Assembly (NCBI RefSeq): GCF_023705585.1
Contig: NZ_BOQE01000001.1
Location: 62,001-126,000 of the forward strand
Length of the DNA: 64,000 bases
Source: Collibacillus ludicampi
GTDB lineage: Bacteria; Bacillota; Bacilli; Tumebacillales; BOQE01
Reading direction: 5' to 3'
A program made the position numbers and the translations under genes. Position 1 is the stretch's first letter, and every line of letters begins with the position of its first letter. The notes under the pieces were generated by a model that saw only the letters and a program-made list of their open reading frames with translations, did no database searches and was not told where the DNA came from. Positions 6,148 to 13,505 of the stretch are shown piece after piece.

Positions 6148-8364
6148 TCACTCTATTGCGCTTGGCGGTGGCGTCATTTTAGCCATGAACGGCGTCACTG
6201 TCACTCCGCCTGCTCTTATTACATTGATCGCATAATGTCTTGGCGTTTTCATTGCCTCTTCAACCGTGAATGGTGCAATCTCTTCAGCAAGATCACGGAG
6301 GATATTTTTACTCGTTGTATATATGTGATAATGTGGCCCCGCTGCTTTGATCGTTTCCGTTAGTTTGCGCGGTACTTGATCCCATAGGTGGAACATCCAT
6401 ATAAGTCCGAGTCGCCATTTCCTTGTCTCTACGGCCATTCGTTCCCAACGTGCCGAACAACTTTTGAATTGGTGTGGCTCATCCATGATTACGAAACATG
6501 GCGCCTGTTCTTCTTCTGGGCGTGCAAACATCGCCAATTCAATCTTAGCCATGAGGAAGTCCACGAGTATATCAACCGCTTCAGCACCAAGCCCGTCAAT
6601 GCCTCCTTTTGGCACGTGAATACGGACATGATATCCGCCCGTTAGCCATTTGCGAAAATCCAACGACTCCCCAACCTCTAAGCATTCACGTAAGTAATCG
6701 TCGCCTTGTAGCATATCCAGCCGATTCAACACAGGTTCCATAACTTTACCTTTCATGCCTGGACTTAGCTTTTCATACGTTTCCCATTCGCTCGCTATGT
6801 CGGTTCTATCTTTTTCTTTGAGTCGTTTGATCATGTCTTCTCTATACTCCTCACTACGGAACATGTCAAAAATATCACTCAATGTTCCACCGAGTACTCC
6901 TACTGTTTTACCTGCTAATCGGATATATCGTGATGTTTCGACACCTGCATCAGCGCTATGCAAGTTGAAGAAATTTAATACTTCACCCGCCAATCTGTTA
7001 GCTGCACGTTTACCTAACATCCCTTCTATCCAATCAAGTCGATATGCCTTTTCGCCGAACTTCAAGTGAATTATTTTATCATCTGGTACTCCACGACGTT
7101 TTGCTCCTATTTCAATTTCTGCACCGAGTTCGTCTTTTGCCACATCGATACTAATCACAGAGAATCCGTGTGCTATCGCTTGAGCGCCAAAATTGCCACC
7201 AAATCCGCGTGTTTTACCCGTTCCCATGCCCCCTATAACTATTCGCGGCAAACACAATTCATCATGGTCGTGGATCGGGATATACACTGACTCCGATTCG
7301 CCTCTAAATGTATGTTCACCAATTTGGATTCCACCGCTTAACACGCTTACAGGTAAATCACTTTCGCGATGCTGAACACTTGATAATCCATATTCCTCTT
7401 GTAATTGCCCGGTTGGAAGTTGCAATAATCTCGCTACTTCAGGTATGGACAAGTAATCAGCGTTTATTTTTAACCGTGGCGGTTTCCTATTCACGACTGA
7501 CAGCCACCATTTAGACATATTTTTGATCGGTTTAGCTAGGAATCCATTATCCTTATCCAAGTCACGAAACGCAGTAGATAATGCGTTTAAAATCACCTCT
7601 CGCCTGCCTGGATCGTGCGACATTGACGCGACTCGAATCGTTACATCAAATGCAGCATACTTCGTTTTTTGTAGCGTCGCAGATGAAAGCGTTCTGTCGA
7701 GGTACAATTTCGATGGTAGATCAACCGGTTCAGGTTCAATTTCTTTGCCTGTTATGATTTCGGCCACTAATGCTGAAGTGTGCAATGCGATTCCAGCGCC
7801 AAACTTAGCTATACCTTCGGCTATTGATCGTCCATCGACACCTATCCTTTTCGGCTGCCCTCCATCTTTCAACTTGTCGTATGCTGCTTTCGCTCCTTCG
7901 CTCCAATCCTTGTCTGCTTGAACGAGTATCATTTGGATTAATCCGCGTTCACCTTCTTGTAACATGCGCAATGTTTCTAAAATAGTCGATATAGGTGCCA
8001 GAGAGCGTCGATCAACATGAATGGCATACATGTAATGTTCCCGTAAATGTAAGTCTGCACCTGAAATATTCGACAACCAGTCGTTCAACGGATCATGCTC
8101 TATGTCTTCTGTTGTTACACGTGGCCAGGTCGTATTGATATGCTGCTCAACAATTGTTCTCGTGTGCGACGGAGTATGCAACATTACTTCTGCTTTATTT
8201 GGCGCTAAATGCCATTCCAATACAACATAATTCTGGGGTGCCACATCGATACGCCAACCGGTGCGATTCATACGTTCAATGAGAGGTTTATATAACGAGT
8301 GCAAGCCAGTAGCAAATGATTCAACGTCAGCATTTGTTAAACGTCTGTCCGGTATCAGTCGCAA
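6148..8364 (-). CDS. VirD4/HerA-like P-loop ATPase (coupling-protein-like)
   Basis: An open frame of 793 codons reaches up to 8529, but its first part overlaps the well-supported upstream gene, and its homologous part seems to begin near LRLIPDRRLTNADVESFATG; the first usable in-frame codon there is TTG 8364 (about 738 residues). Walker A GGMGTGKT lies in the middle and Walker B FVIMDEPHQF towards the end; W-R-L-G-L-I-W-M-F-H and a later T-T-S follow as in DNA-pumping ATPases of the VirD4/HerA class. Such proteins link DNA to a secretion channel or move DNA. No transmembrane segment is visible; the small membrane proteins next door may provide one. No relaxase is present in the window. Confidence 0.7.
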   Translation of the reverse strand: MRLIPDRRLTNADVESFATGLHSLYKPLIERMNRTGWRIDVAPQNYVVLEWHLAPNKAEVMLHTPSHTRTIVEQHINTTWPRVTTEDIEHDPLNDWLSNISGADLHLREHYMYAIHVDRRSLAPISTILETLRMLQEGERGLIQMILVQADKDWSEGAKAAYDKLKDGGQPKRIGVDGRSIAEGIAKFGAGIALHTSALVAEIITGKEIEPEPVDLPSKLYLDRTLSSATLQKTKYAAFDVTIRVASMSHDPGRREVILNALSTAFRDLDKDNGFLAKPIKNMSKWWLSVVNRKPPRLKINADYLSIPEVARLLQLPTGQLQEEYGLSSVQHRESDLPVSVLSGGIQIGEHTFRGESESVYIPIHDHDELCLPRIVIGGMGTGKTRGFGGNFGAQAIAHGFSVISIDVAKDELGAEIEIGAKRRGVPDDKIIHLKFGEKAYRLDWIEGMLGKRAANRLAGEVLNFFNLHSADAGVETSRYIRLAGKTVGVLGGTLSDIFDMFRSEEYREDMIKRLKEKDRTDIASEWETYEKLSPGMKGKVMEPVLNRLDMLQGDDYLRECLEVGESLDFRKWLTGGYHVRIHVPKGGIDGLGAEAVDILVDFLMAKIELAMFARPEEEQAPCFVIMDEPHQFKSCSARWERMAVETRKWRLGLIWMFHLWDQVPRKLTETIKAAGPHYHIYTTSKNILRDLAEEIAPFTVEEAMKTPRHYAINVIRAGGVTVTPFMAKMTPPPSAIE

Positions 8365-8369
8365 ACCAA

Positions 8370-8735
8370 TTAATTCATGCTGCGTCCTACGTCTCCCACT
8401 ATTGACATTATCCCTGGAACCAATTGCATCCCGATGTATCCGATTGCCGACCATTTGATCATGTTGATTCCTCGATGACGTTGCCCAACTGTGATCAGCA
8501 GCATTCCCCCCGCCATCGACATGAAACACACTGGATAGCTGAGGGCTTGAATGATATGAATCAGTGGATCGAAAGCGTGGATGATTCTGTCGGTCGTTAC
8601 TGCTTGTGCTGGAATCGACGGAAGCACTGTTGACGCCGCCACAGCCATAGGAAGAAGCGATGACGGCTTTTTGTACTTTGGGTGTACATCACCTACGAAG
8701 AAAGCGTTCCAGTCTAAGACTTCCATTTTTCTCAT
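8370..8735 (-). CDS. Small membrane protein of a transfer module
   Basis: One hundred twenty-one residues from ATG 8735, behind GAGGTG; GTG 8744 is a weaker choice. The N-terminus is soluble (EVLDWNAFFVGDVHPKYKK). Two hydrophobic segments follow, around LSYPVCFMSMAGGMLLITVG and WSAIGYIGMQLVPGIMSIVG. The size and two-helix hairpin recall VirB2/TrbC-like or PrgI-like small secretion-channel subunits, but I see no diagnostic motif. Its TAA at 8370-8372 meets the presumed start of the ATPase gene, so the two are one operon. Confidence 0.65.
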   Translation of the reverse strand: MRKMEVLDWNAFFVGDVHPKYKKPSSLLPMAVAASTVLPSIPAQAVTTDRIIHAFDPLIHIIQALSYPVCFMSMAGGMLLITVGQRHRGINMIKWSAIGYIGMQLVPGIMSIVGDVGRSMN

Positions 8736-8801
8736 GACATTCACCTCGCATAGTGCTTTGGAATTTGAAACATACTGGAAATGTAAAAAGGAGGAGACGA
8801 C

Positions 8802-8891
8802 ATGCCTGCACTCGTTGTAATTGGAAAAGTTATGTTCTGGGGTGGAGCTGCGTTACTCGGAGCAAAAATTTTGGTTGATGTATTAACCTGA
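8802..8891 (+). CDS. 29-residue single-span membrane peptide
   Basis: ATG 8802 follows a strong AGGAGG (8790s) at good spacing, and the frame ends in TGA at 8889-8891. The peptide is almost wholly hydrophobic: it starts MPALVVIGKVMFWGGAALLG and ends with AKILVDVLT. It is divergent from the ATPase operon. It could be a small channel subunit, a holin-like or regulatory peptide. Its shortness limits certainty, but the ribosome site and composition favour a real gene. Confidence 0.55.
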   Translation: MPALVVIGKVMFWGGAALLGAKILVDVLT

Positions 8892-8941
8892 CACGCATCT
8901 TTTCAGACTGACACGCATAGGCTGATACCATCCCATCAGCC
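8888..8941. repeat. Direct repeat plus hairpin, oriT-like
   Basis: CTGACACGCAT occurs at 8888-8898 and again at 8908-8918, exactly 20 bases apart. A perfect inverted repeat GGCTGAT/ATCAGCC (8920-8926, 8935-8941, 8-base loop) follows at once. This lies between a small membrane peptide gene and a ribbon-helix-helix-like protein gene. Repeats beside an inverted repeat and an RHH gene are the usual build of a transfer origin, but without a relaxase in view this is inference; an operator is the alternative. Confidence 0.4.
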
Positions 8942-8954
8942 ATTGAGCGATACT

Positions 8955-8983
8955 ACACCCTTCGGTTCAGAGGGGTGTTTTTA
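8955..8983 (+). terminator. Terminator after the 29-residue peptide gene
   Basis: Stem ACACCC/GGGTGT (8955-8960, 8973-8978) followed by TTTTTATTTT. Confidence 0.7.
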
Positions 8984-8985
8984 TT

Positions 8986-9213
8986 TTATTTGTTCGGTTG
9001 TTGAGGTGATTGATATGTTATTGCGTTCGATTGATTAAATGTTTGTTGTAATGACTGCTGTTGTGCTGCACGCATTCGTTGGAGTTCTGCTGCGAGGAAG
9101 CGTTTAACGAGTTTACTGAAGTTCGTCTTCGTTACGATTTGTTCGTACATGGCACGTTGCTCGGGATCATCCAGCTTAAAAATGATCGTTTTTCTTACCT
9201 CTCCGTAAGTCAT
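8986..9213 (-). CDS. Ribbon-helix-helix-like accessory protein
   Basis: Seventy-five residues with a clear AGGGGGATG ribosome site. The first 45 residues (VRKTIIFKLDD, a helix EQRAMYEQIV, then FSKLVKRFLAAEL) fit a beta-strand plus two helices, as in RHH or CopG/ParR-type DNA-binding proteins. The tail is glutamine-rich (QQQSLQQTFNQ) and probably disordered. With the repeat/hairpin at 8888-8941 close by, a relaxosome or partition accessory role is plausible. Alternatively a small regulator. Assignment rests on pattern, not on a confirmed family. Confidence 0.5.
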   Translation of the reverse strand: MTYGEVRKTIIFKLDDPEQRAMYEQIVTKTNFSKLVKRFLAAELQRMRAAQQQSLQQTFNQSNAITYQSPQQPNK

Positions 9214-9357
9214 CTAATCATCCCCCTACACGATTGTTCGATTGTGCATGCTTTAGATGGTTAAACATTTGTTATGTGTGTGCTGAAATGTTCGATTGAT
9301 TGTTTGATGGTAAATATGTATTTTCGCATAACCTAAAAATGCGTGTCCAAATAAAAA

Positions 9358-9376
9358 AATCCGCTGGTAGCGGATT
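9358..9376 (-). terminator. Terminator of the XRE regulator gene
   Basis: On the minus strand, AATCCGCT/AGCGGATT with a 3-base loop followed by TTTTTTT. It overlaps the stop codon. Confidence 0.75.
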
Positions 9377-9566
9377 ATTCTTCCTGCCAAATATCTTCAA
9401 CTTTCAAATCTAGAACTTTTGCTATTCGTATTGCCGTGGGTAAAGTAGGTAAACTTTCACCACGAACAATTTGACTCATTGCGGATGTCGATAGCCCAAC
9501 CCTTTCGCATAACCACTTTTGCTTAATTTTTCTTTCCGCAAGTATCACAGGTAATTTACACTTCAC
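9375..9566 (-). CDS. XRE-family transcriptional regulator
   Basis: Sixty-three residues from GTG 9566, eight bases after GAGGTG; a longer open frame upstream has no ribosome site. The whole protein is one Cro/C1-type HTH: LPVILAERKIKQKWLCERVG, recognition helix STSAMSQIVRGE, then LPTLPTAIRIAKVLDLKVED. Regulators of this size control prophages and integrative elements. It lies downstream of the recombinase gene, separated by a terminator, and probably controls the element's own promoters. Targets are unknown. Confidence 0.8.
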   Translation of the reverse strand: MKCKLPVILAERKIKQKWLCERVGLSTSAMSQIVRGESLPTLPTAIRIAKVLDLKVEDIWQEE

Positions 9567-9620
9567 GGTTCCCCACCTCACGAATTGATTCGCTGTAAAG
9601 GTGGGTATTATCCTGCTTGA

Positions 9621-9650
9621 AAAGCAAAAAAATACCGCCAAGACGGCGGT
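9621..9650 (-). terminator. Terminator between recombinase and XRE gene
   Basis: On the minus strand, ACCGCC/GGCGGT with a 5-base loop, then ATTTTTTT. It would end the recombinase transcript. The surrounding gap 9567-9875 otherwise holds only very short frames without convincing ribosome sites. Confidence 0.7.
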
Positions 9651-9875
9651 CATATTTGATAATTGGCGTGGATATGATCTATAGTGATTCCTGTCTTACA
9701 TGTATCACCACTCTTGCGTCAATAGAAAATGATACAACATGTGATGAGCAGAAATATATCTTTGAGCAGATTCATTAATTGAGAGCAGAGCGAGAGTCAT
9801 TCCAATATCAAAAGACATGTTTAGCATAATTAGTCATTGTCCCATATTTTTGTAAGTAGCATGGTACACACCCCT

Positions 9876-10850
9876 TTATATATCCATAAAAGCAAGTGGA
9901 CTGTGTTTTTGATACTTTTTGCCCACTTCTTCATCCGTAAAATCAAGATAAGCTTTTTGTGTAACCTCAACGGATGAATGTCCCATGATTCTTGAAAGCG
10001 TGAACCAATCTCCACCATTCAAGATATAATACTTGGCGAAATTATTCCTTAGTAAATGCGGGTGAATATCAACACCCACACTTTTCCCTGCATCCCTTAA
10101 TGCTTTCTCGTAATTTCTGATTTCCAGTTGAGTCCCTTTTGTGGTTGGAAAAAGCCACTGACTATCCGAATATCGATCTTTATATTTGAGCCATGATTTC
10201 AACTCTCTCGCCATTTTAGGTGAAAAGTACACGTAACGCTGTTGTTTATTCTTTGGATTGACAACCAAAATACTCCTATGTTCAAAGTCGATATGCTCTG
10301 GAAGGATACTCAAACATTCACTTACTCGTAATCCAGTATCTAATAGTAAACGTGTTATCTGGAAATTTCTATAACCATGAAATGTTGTCTTATCAAAAGC
10401 ATCTAACACTTTTTTAAAATCCTCTGGCGAAAGTGTTTTCTTCATCTTTCTTTCCACTTTCACATTCTCCACTTTTTCAGCAGGATTCTTTTTTATTTCT
10501 TGTTCAACATCATGCAGATAATTAAAAAATACTTTGATGTTACGGATGTAGTTTGCAATTGTCGTATCTGAAATTTTCTTGCCATAATCTGTTCTGTTTT
10601 GCGGATGATTAAATTGCTCTTTACTTGGATCAACAGAAACGCTATACTTTCCTCTTTCTTTTAGATACTTGATGTAATGTCGGATATGACCTGATTGCAC
10701 CTTTTCAACTTCCGTTATTTGGTGTTCTCGTTCTAAATAAACCGCAAACAATCTCAGTGATTGCTCATAACTTGCAAGTGTTTTTTTCGACAAATTCTTT
10801 GAAGTACAGTACAACATAAAATTTTCAATCTGAAATTCAATGTCAGTCAT
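9876..10850 (-). CDS. Tyrosine recombinase (site-specific integrase)
   Basis: Three hundred twenty-four residues from ATG 10850, nine bases after AAGGGGTG. An N-terminal SAM-like core-binding domain (about 1-100) precedes the catalytic domain. Catalytic residues visible in order: R in TGLRVSECL, K in NPKNKQQRYV, H-x-x-R in HPHLLRNNFA, H in MGHSS and the nucleophile Y in KAYLDF. Overall XerC/D-like in layout and size, though the insertion between core-binding strands and the location make it an element integrase and not the housekeeping Xer. It is the last accessory gene before spo0A, transcribed the same way. The cognate attachment core is not identified. Confidence 0.9.
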   Translation of the reverse strand: MTDIEFQIENFMLYCTSKNLSKKTLASYEQSLRLFAVYLEREHQITEVEKVQSGHIRHYIKYLKERGKYSVSVDPSKEQFNHPQNRTDYGKKISDTTIANYIRNIKVFFNYLHDVEQEIKKNPAEKVENVKVERKMKKTLSPEDFKKVLDAFDKTTFHGYRNFQITRLLLDTGLRVSECLSILPEHIDFEHRSILVVNPKNKQQRYVYFSPKMARELKSWLKYKDRYSDSQWLFPTTKGTQLEIRNYEKALRDAGKSVGVDIHPHLLRNNFAKYYILNGGDWFTLSRIMGHSSVEVTQKAYLDFTDEEVGKKYQKHSPLAFMDI

Positions 10851-10857
10851 AATAAAA

Positions 10858-10906
10858 AACACCCCTTATCAGTTGGTTTCTTTGAACCCAATGAATAAGG
10901 AGTGTT
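10858..10906 (-). terminator. Nested hairpin between spo0A and the integrase, covering the integrase ribosome site
   Basis: AACACCCCTTAT (10858-10869) and ATAAGGAGTGTT (10895-10906) match in 11 of 12 positions as an inverted repeat; inside, TTGGTTTC/GAACCCAA match in 7 of 8. On the minus strand the stem is followed by a T run, so it can act as the spo0A terminator. The same stem holds the AAGGGGTG used by the integrase. It may also be part of the recombination site. Confidence 0.55.
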
Positions 10907-11013
10907 AGTTGGTGTCTATACCAGAAATTTATGGGCATAAAAAGAAATTAGTTGGCAAAATTGTTCTGGATGTTAATTTCACCCAATCCTCAAATCCCTT
11001 GCCACGTATGGCC

Positions 11014-11790
11014 TCACGAAATCTTCGCCTCGATCCTCAACTTATCCGCCACCATGGCAATAAATTCCGAATTAGTAGGTTTGCTCTTGCCGATGTTTAC
11101 CGTGTAACCGAATACGGCACGGATGGCTTCGACATTCCCCCGGCCCCAAGCCACTTCGATTGCATGTCGAATCGCTCGTTCGACCCGAGATGGTGTTGTG
11201 TTATATTTTTCTGCGATTTTCGGATAGAGAACTTTCGTGATGGAACCAAGTATTTCAACATCCTTGTATACCATACTAATCGCTTCCCGCAGATAATGAT
11301 AACCTTTGATATGGGCGGGGACCCCGATCTCATGGATCACGTTCGTGATGGATGCATCGACGTTCTTGCCACGTGTCATAATGACCGGTTTGGGGCCTCC
11401 GGAAGAAAGGCCCGGTGTACGAACCAGCTGCCGAATTCGATTCGCGAGGATGTCCATGTCAAACGGCTTCAAGATATAATAGGCGGCTCCCAGTTCGAGG
11501 GCTTTCTTGGTGATGTTATCTTGTCCGAATGCTGTGAGCATGATCACTTTGGGTTCGGGGGTGAGATTCATGCTTTGAATCTTCTCAAGAACACCGATAC
11601 CGTCAAGTACAGGCATGATGATATCCAAAATGATGACATCAGGCTGATGATTCGTCAATTGCTCGATGACTTCGTTCCCGTTATGCGCAATACCTACGAC
11701 TTCCATGTCACGTTGTTCGACGATAAACTCCTTCAATAAATCGGTGAATTCGCGGTTATCATCCGCAATTAAAACCTTAATTTGGCGCAT
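11014..11790 (-). CDS. spo0A: Sporulation master regulator Spo0A
   Basis: A 258-residue response regulator that receives phosphate from Spo0B and switches on sporulation genes. Receiver domain residues 1-120: acidic pocket D10/D11, phospho-acceptor D56 in [14 protein letters not shown] in VIMLTAFG and K in YILKPFD. The Spo0A-C DNA-binding domain (about 150-258) has the recognition helix in [20 protein letters not shown] strong AGGAGG precedes the ATG. spoIVB and recN lie upstream, the usual Bacilli order; an integrase follows about 160 bases downstream, which is not usual. Consensus 0A boxes in its leader suggest autoregulation. Confidence 0.97.
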   Translation of the reverse strand: MRQIKVLIADDNREFTDLLKEFIVEQRDMEVVGIAHNGNEVIEQLTNHQPDVIILDIIMPVLDGIGVLEKIQSMNLTPEPKVIMLTAFGQDNITKKALELGAAYYILKPFDMDILANRIRQLVRTPGLSSGGPKPVIMTRGKNVDASITNVIHEIGVPAHIKGYHYLREAISMVYKDVEILGSITKVLYPKIAEKYNTTPSRVERAIRHAIEVAWGRGNVEAIRAVFGYTVNIGKSKPTNSEFIAMVADKLRIEAKIS

Positions 11791-11843
11791 CTGACGTCCT
11801 CCTATATTTTCCGAACAGAATTCACGAAAATTCTAGAAAAGAT

Positions 11844-11940
11844 TTCGACATCAGTCTTATTTTTTCCTTCCAGATCTTACGTAAAATAATCTGACTTCTT
11901 TCTACATTCTTTGCTATATTGTTCCTCGTGATTTGTCGAA
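11844..11940. promoter_or_regulatory. Two 0A boxes in the spo0A leader
   Basis: TTTGTCGAA at 11932-11940 (plus strand) matches the Spo0A box, and TGTCGAA lies on the minus strand at 11844-11850. Both are between spoIVB and spo0A, where Spo0A-P is known to act on its own promoter in Bacillus. Confidence 0.55.
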
Positions 11941-11950
11941 TAAAATTTGA

Positions 11951-11977
11951 TAAAAAAACGCCCGTAGTGGGCGTTTT
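11951..11977 (-). terminator. Terminator of spoIVB
   Basis: On the minus strand, AAAACGCCC/GGGCGTTTT with a short loop and a run of seven T, directly after spoIVB. Confidence 0.85.
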
Positions 11978-11991
11978 GAGATGCATCTTAT

Positions 11992-13314
11992 TTACGATGC
12001 TTTCATCAGAGAGGAGGTTTTCGTTTGTATCCCTGCTTCATTTAGCATCCATTCGATAAATACACCATACCCTTGCGTAGGATCGTTCACGAAAACATGA
12101 GTCACCGCTCCGACCAGTTTTCCATCCTGAATGATTGGACTACCGCTCATCCCTTGAATGATCCCTCCTGTCTTTTCTAGAAGACGAGGGTCTGTCACTT
12201 TGATTACCATACTTTTGATCGCAGGAAACTTTTGTTTCATGACGTTTGTGATTTGAATATCGAATTCTTCAACTTTCTGCCCTTCGACCACCGTTAAGAT
12301 TTTGGCAGGTCCTTCCTTCACTTGTTCCGCCAAGGCGATCGGTAACACTTTTGTGATTCTCGCATTCTCCGGCATCTTGTTCATCTTCCCAAAGACCCCA
12401 AAATCGCTATTTTTCGTGATCGAACCGAGAACTCGGTCTTCATCCACAAATATTCCCCGTTTTTCACCCGGCTGTCCGCTTTCCCCTTTGTCGATCGATG
12501 TGACACTGGAATGGACAATCTCACCATCACTCACCCTTATGGGTTGTCCCGTATCCACATCGGTTATTACGTGACCAAGAGCCCCGAATATACGGTTTTT
12601 GGGGTCATAAAAGGTGAGAGTTCCCACTCCTGCCGCACGGTCGCGGATATAAAGACCGATACGGTACATGTCCGTTCCTTTCTCTTTGACCGGTCTGACG
12701 CGAAGGGCAATCTGTTGTTTGGAACGCATCACTTTCATTTCAAGATCACGATTATCTTTCCCCGCCTTATTAATTAATGCAGCCGCCTGCTCTGATGACT
12801 TAATCTTGATTCCATCGATTGCAGTGATGACATCTCCAATTTTGATACCGTCTTTTTCCCCTGGGGAATAACGTTGTTCCCCAACCGTCACTTGATTATA
12901 ACCCACTACCATGATTCCGTCCGATGTAAGTTTGACTCCAATGGATTGACCACCAGGGATGACTTCTAATTCGGGAACGACATCGACGTGAACAGATTTT
13001 AGAGGAATAAGGCCGAATAAATTCACTTTCACATCTGCTTGTCCTTGCGAGACCGAATCAATGAGGATCGGTTGTTTGAGATTAAACGCAACTTTCGACT
13101 GCTGAGTTCCATGTACCGTCGCAACCTGGACATTACTCGTGGTTACGGTTGCCGTAACCGGGAGCCCAAGATCGATGGCGGCGCTCTGGCCTTCGAGAAT
13201 CCTCATGTTTGCAGGAATGCTGGCTAGCTGACGAATTGGAGTAAACCACCAGATGACGAGAAACGACATCGCAATGAATAGGCCCACAAACTGTTTAAAA
13301 CGGTACTTTGTCAC
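11992..13314 (-). CDS. spoIVB: SpoIVB, sporulation checkpoint serine peptidase
   Basis: A 440-residue forespore-secreted S55 peptidase that cleaves SpoIVFA in the intermembrane space, releasing the sigma-K protease SpoIVFB; both partners are encoded at 62-63.8 kb. A membrane anchor lies at residues 7-24. A PDZ domain spans about 110-200 (GVKLTSDGIMVVGYNQV to IDGIKIKS). The peptidase domain has GALGHVITD (His) and the catalytic Ser in GMSGSPII near residue 390. GTG start behind AGGGGAG. It follows recN and precedes spo0A, the standard order. Confidence 0.95.
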   Translation of the reverse strand: MTKYRFKQFVGLFIAMSFLVIWWFTPIRQLASIPANMRILEGQSAAIDLGLPVTATVTTSNVQVATVHGTQQSKVAFNLKQPILIDSVSQGQADVKVNLFGLIPLKSVHVDVVPELEVIPGGQSIGVKLTSDGIMVVGYNQVTVGEQRYSPGEKDGIKIGDVITAIDGIKIKSSEQAAALINKAGKDNRDLEMKVMRSKQQIALRVRPVKEKGTDMYRIGLYIRDRAAGVGTLTFYDPKNRIFGALGHVITDVDTGQPIRVSDGEIVHSSVTSIDKGESGQPGEKRGIFVDEDRVLGSITKNSDFGVFGKMNKMPENARITKVLPIALAEQVKEGPAKILTVVEGQKVEEFDIQITNVMKQKFPAIKSMVIKVTDPRLLEKTGGIIQGMSGSPIIQDGKLVGAVTHVFVNDPTQGYGVFIEWMLNEAGIQTKTSSLMKAS

Positions 13315-13452
13315 GTGTGCGCTCCCCTTTCCCGTTCTACACCTCCGTAAGGCGATTTACGTTCAGGTACTACAGAGACTCGTGTTAGTAATGTGACCTC
13401 AAATTTGCGCTTTTATGCTGTATAAAAAAGCCTTCCATCGAAATCGTTCGTT

Positions 13453-13476
13453 AAAAAAAGGACCTTGGCAAGGTCC
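13453..13476 (-). terminator. Terminator of recN
   Basis: On the minus strand, GGACCTT/AAGGTCC with a 3-base loop, then TTTTTTT. Confidence 0.85.
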
Positions 13477-13505
13477 CGTCCCTGTCTCTATTTAGCATTT
13501 TATCC

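Noticed and set aside
9705-9818. 37-residue minus-strand frame between the integrase and XRE genes
   Set aside because: No Shine-Dalgarno; nothing recognisable. A 10-residue frame at 9830-9862 has AAGGGGTG but is too short to support.
10909-11739. Long open frame (276 codons) on the plus strand over spo0A
   Set aside because: Antisense to a fully conserved spo0A; no ribosome site and no domain.
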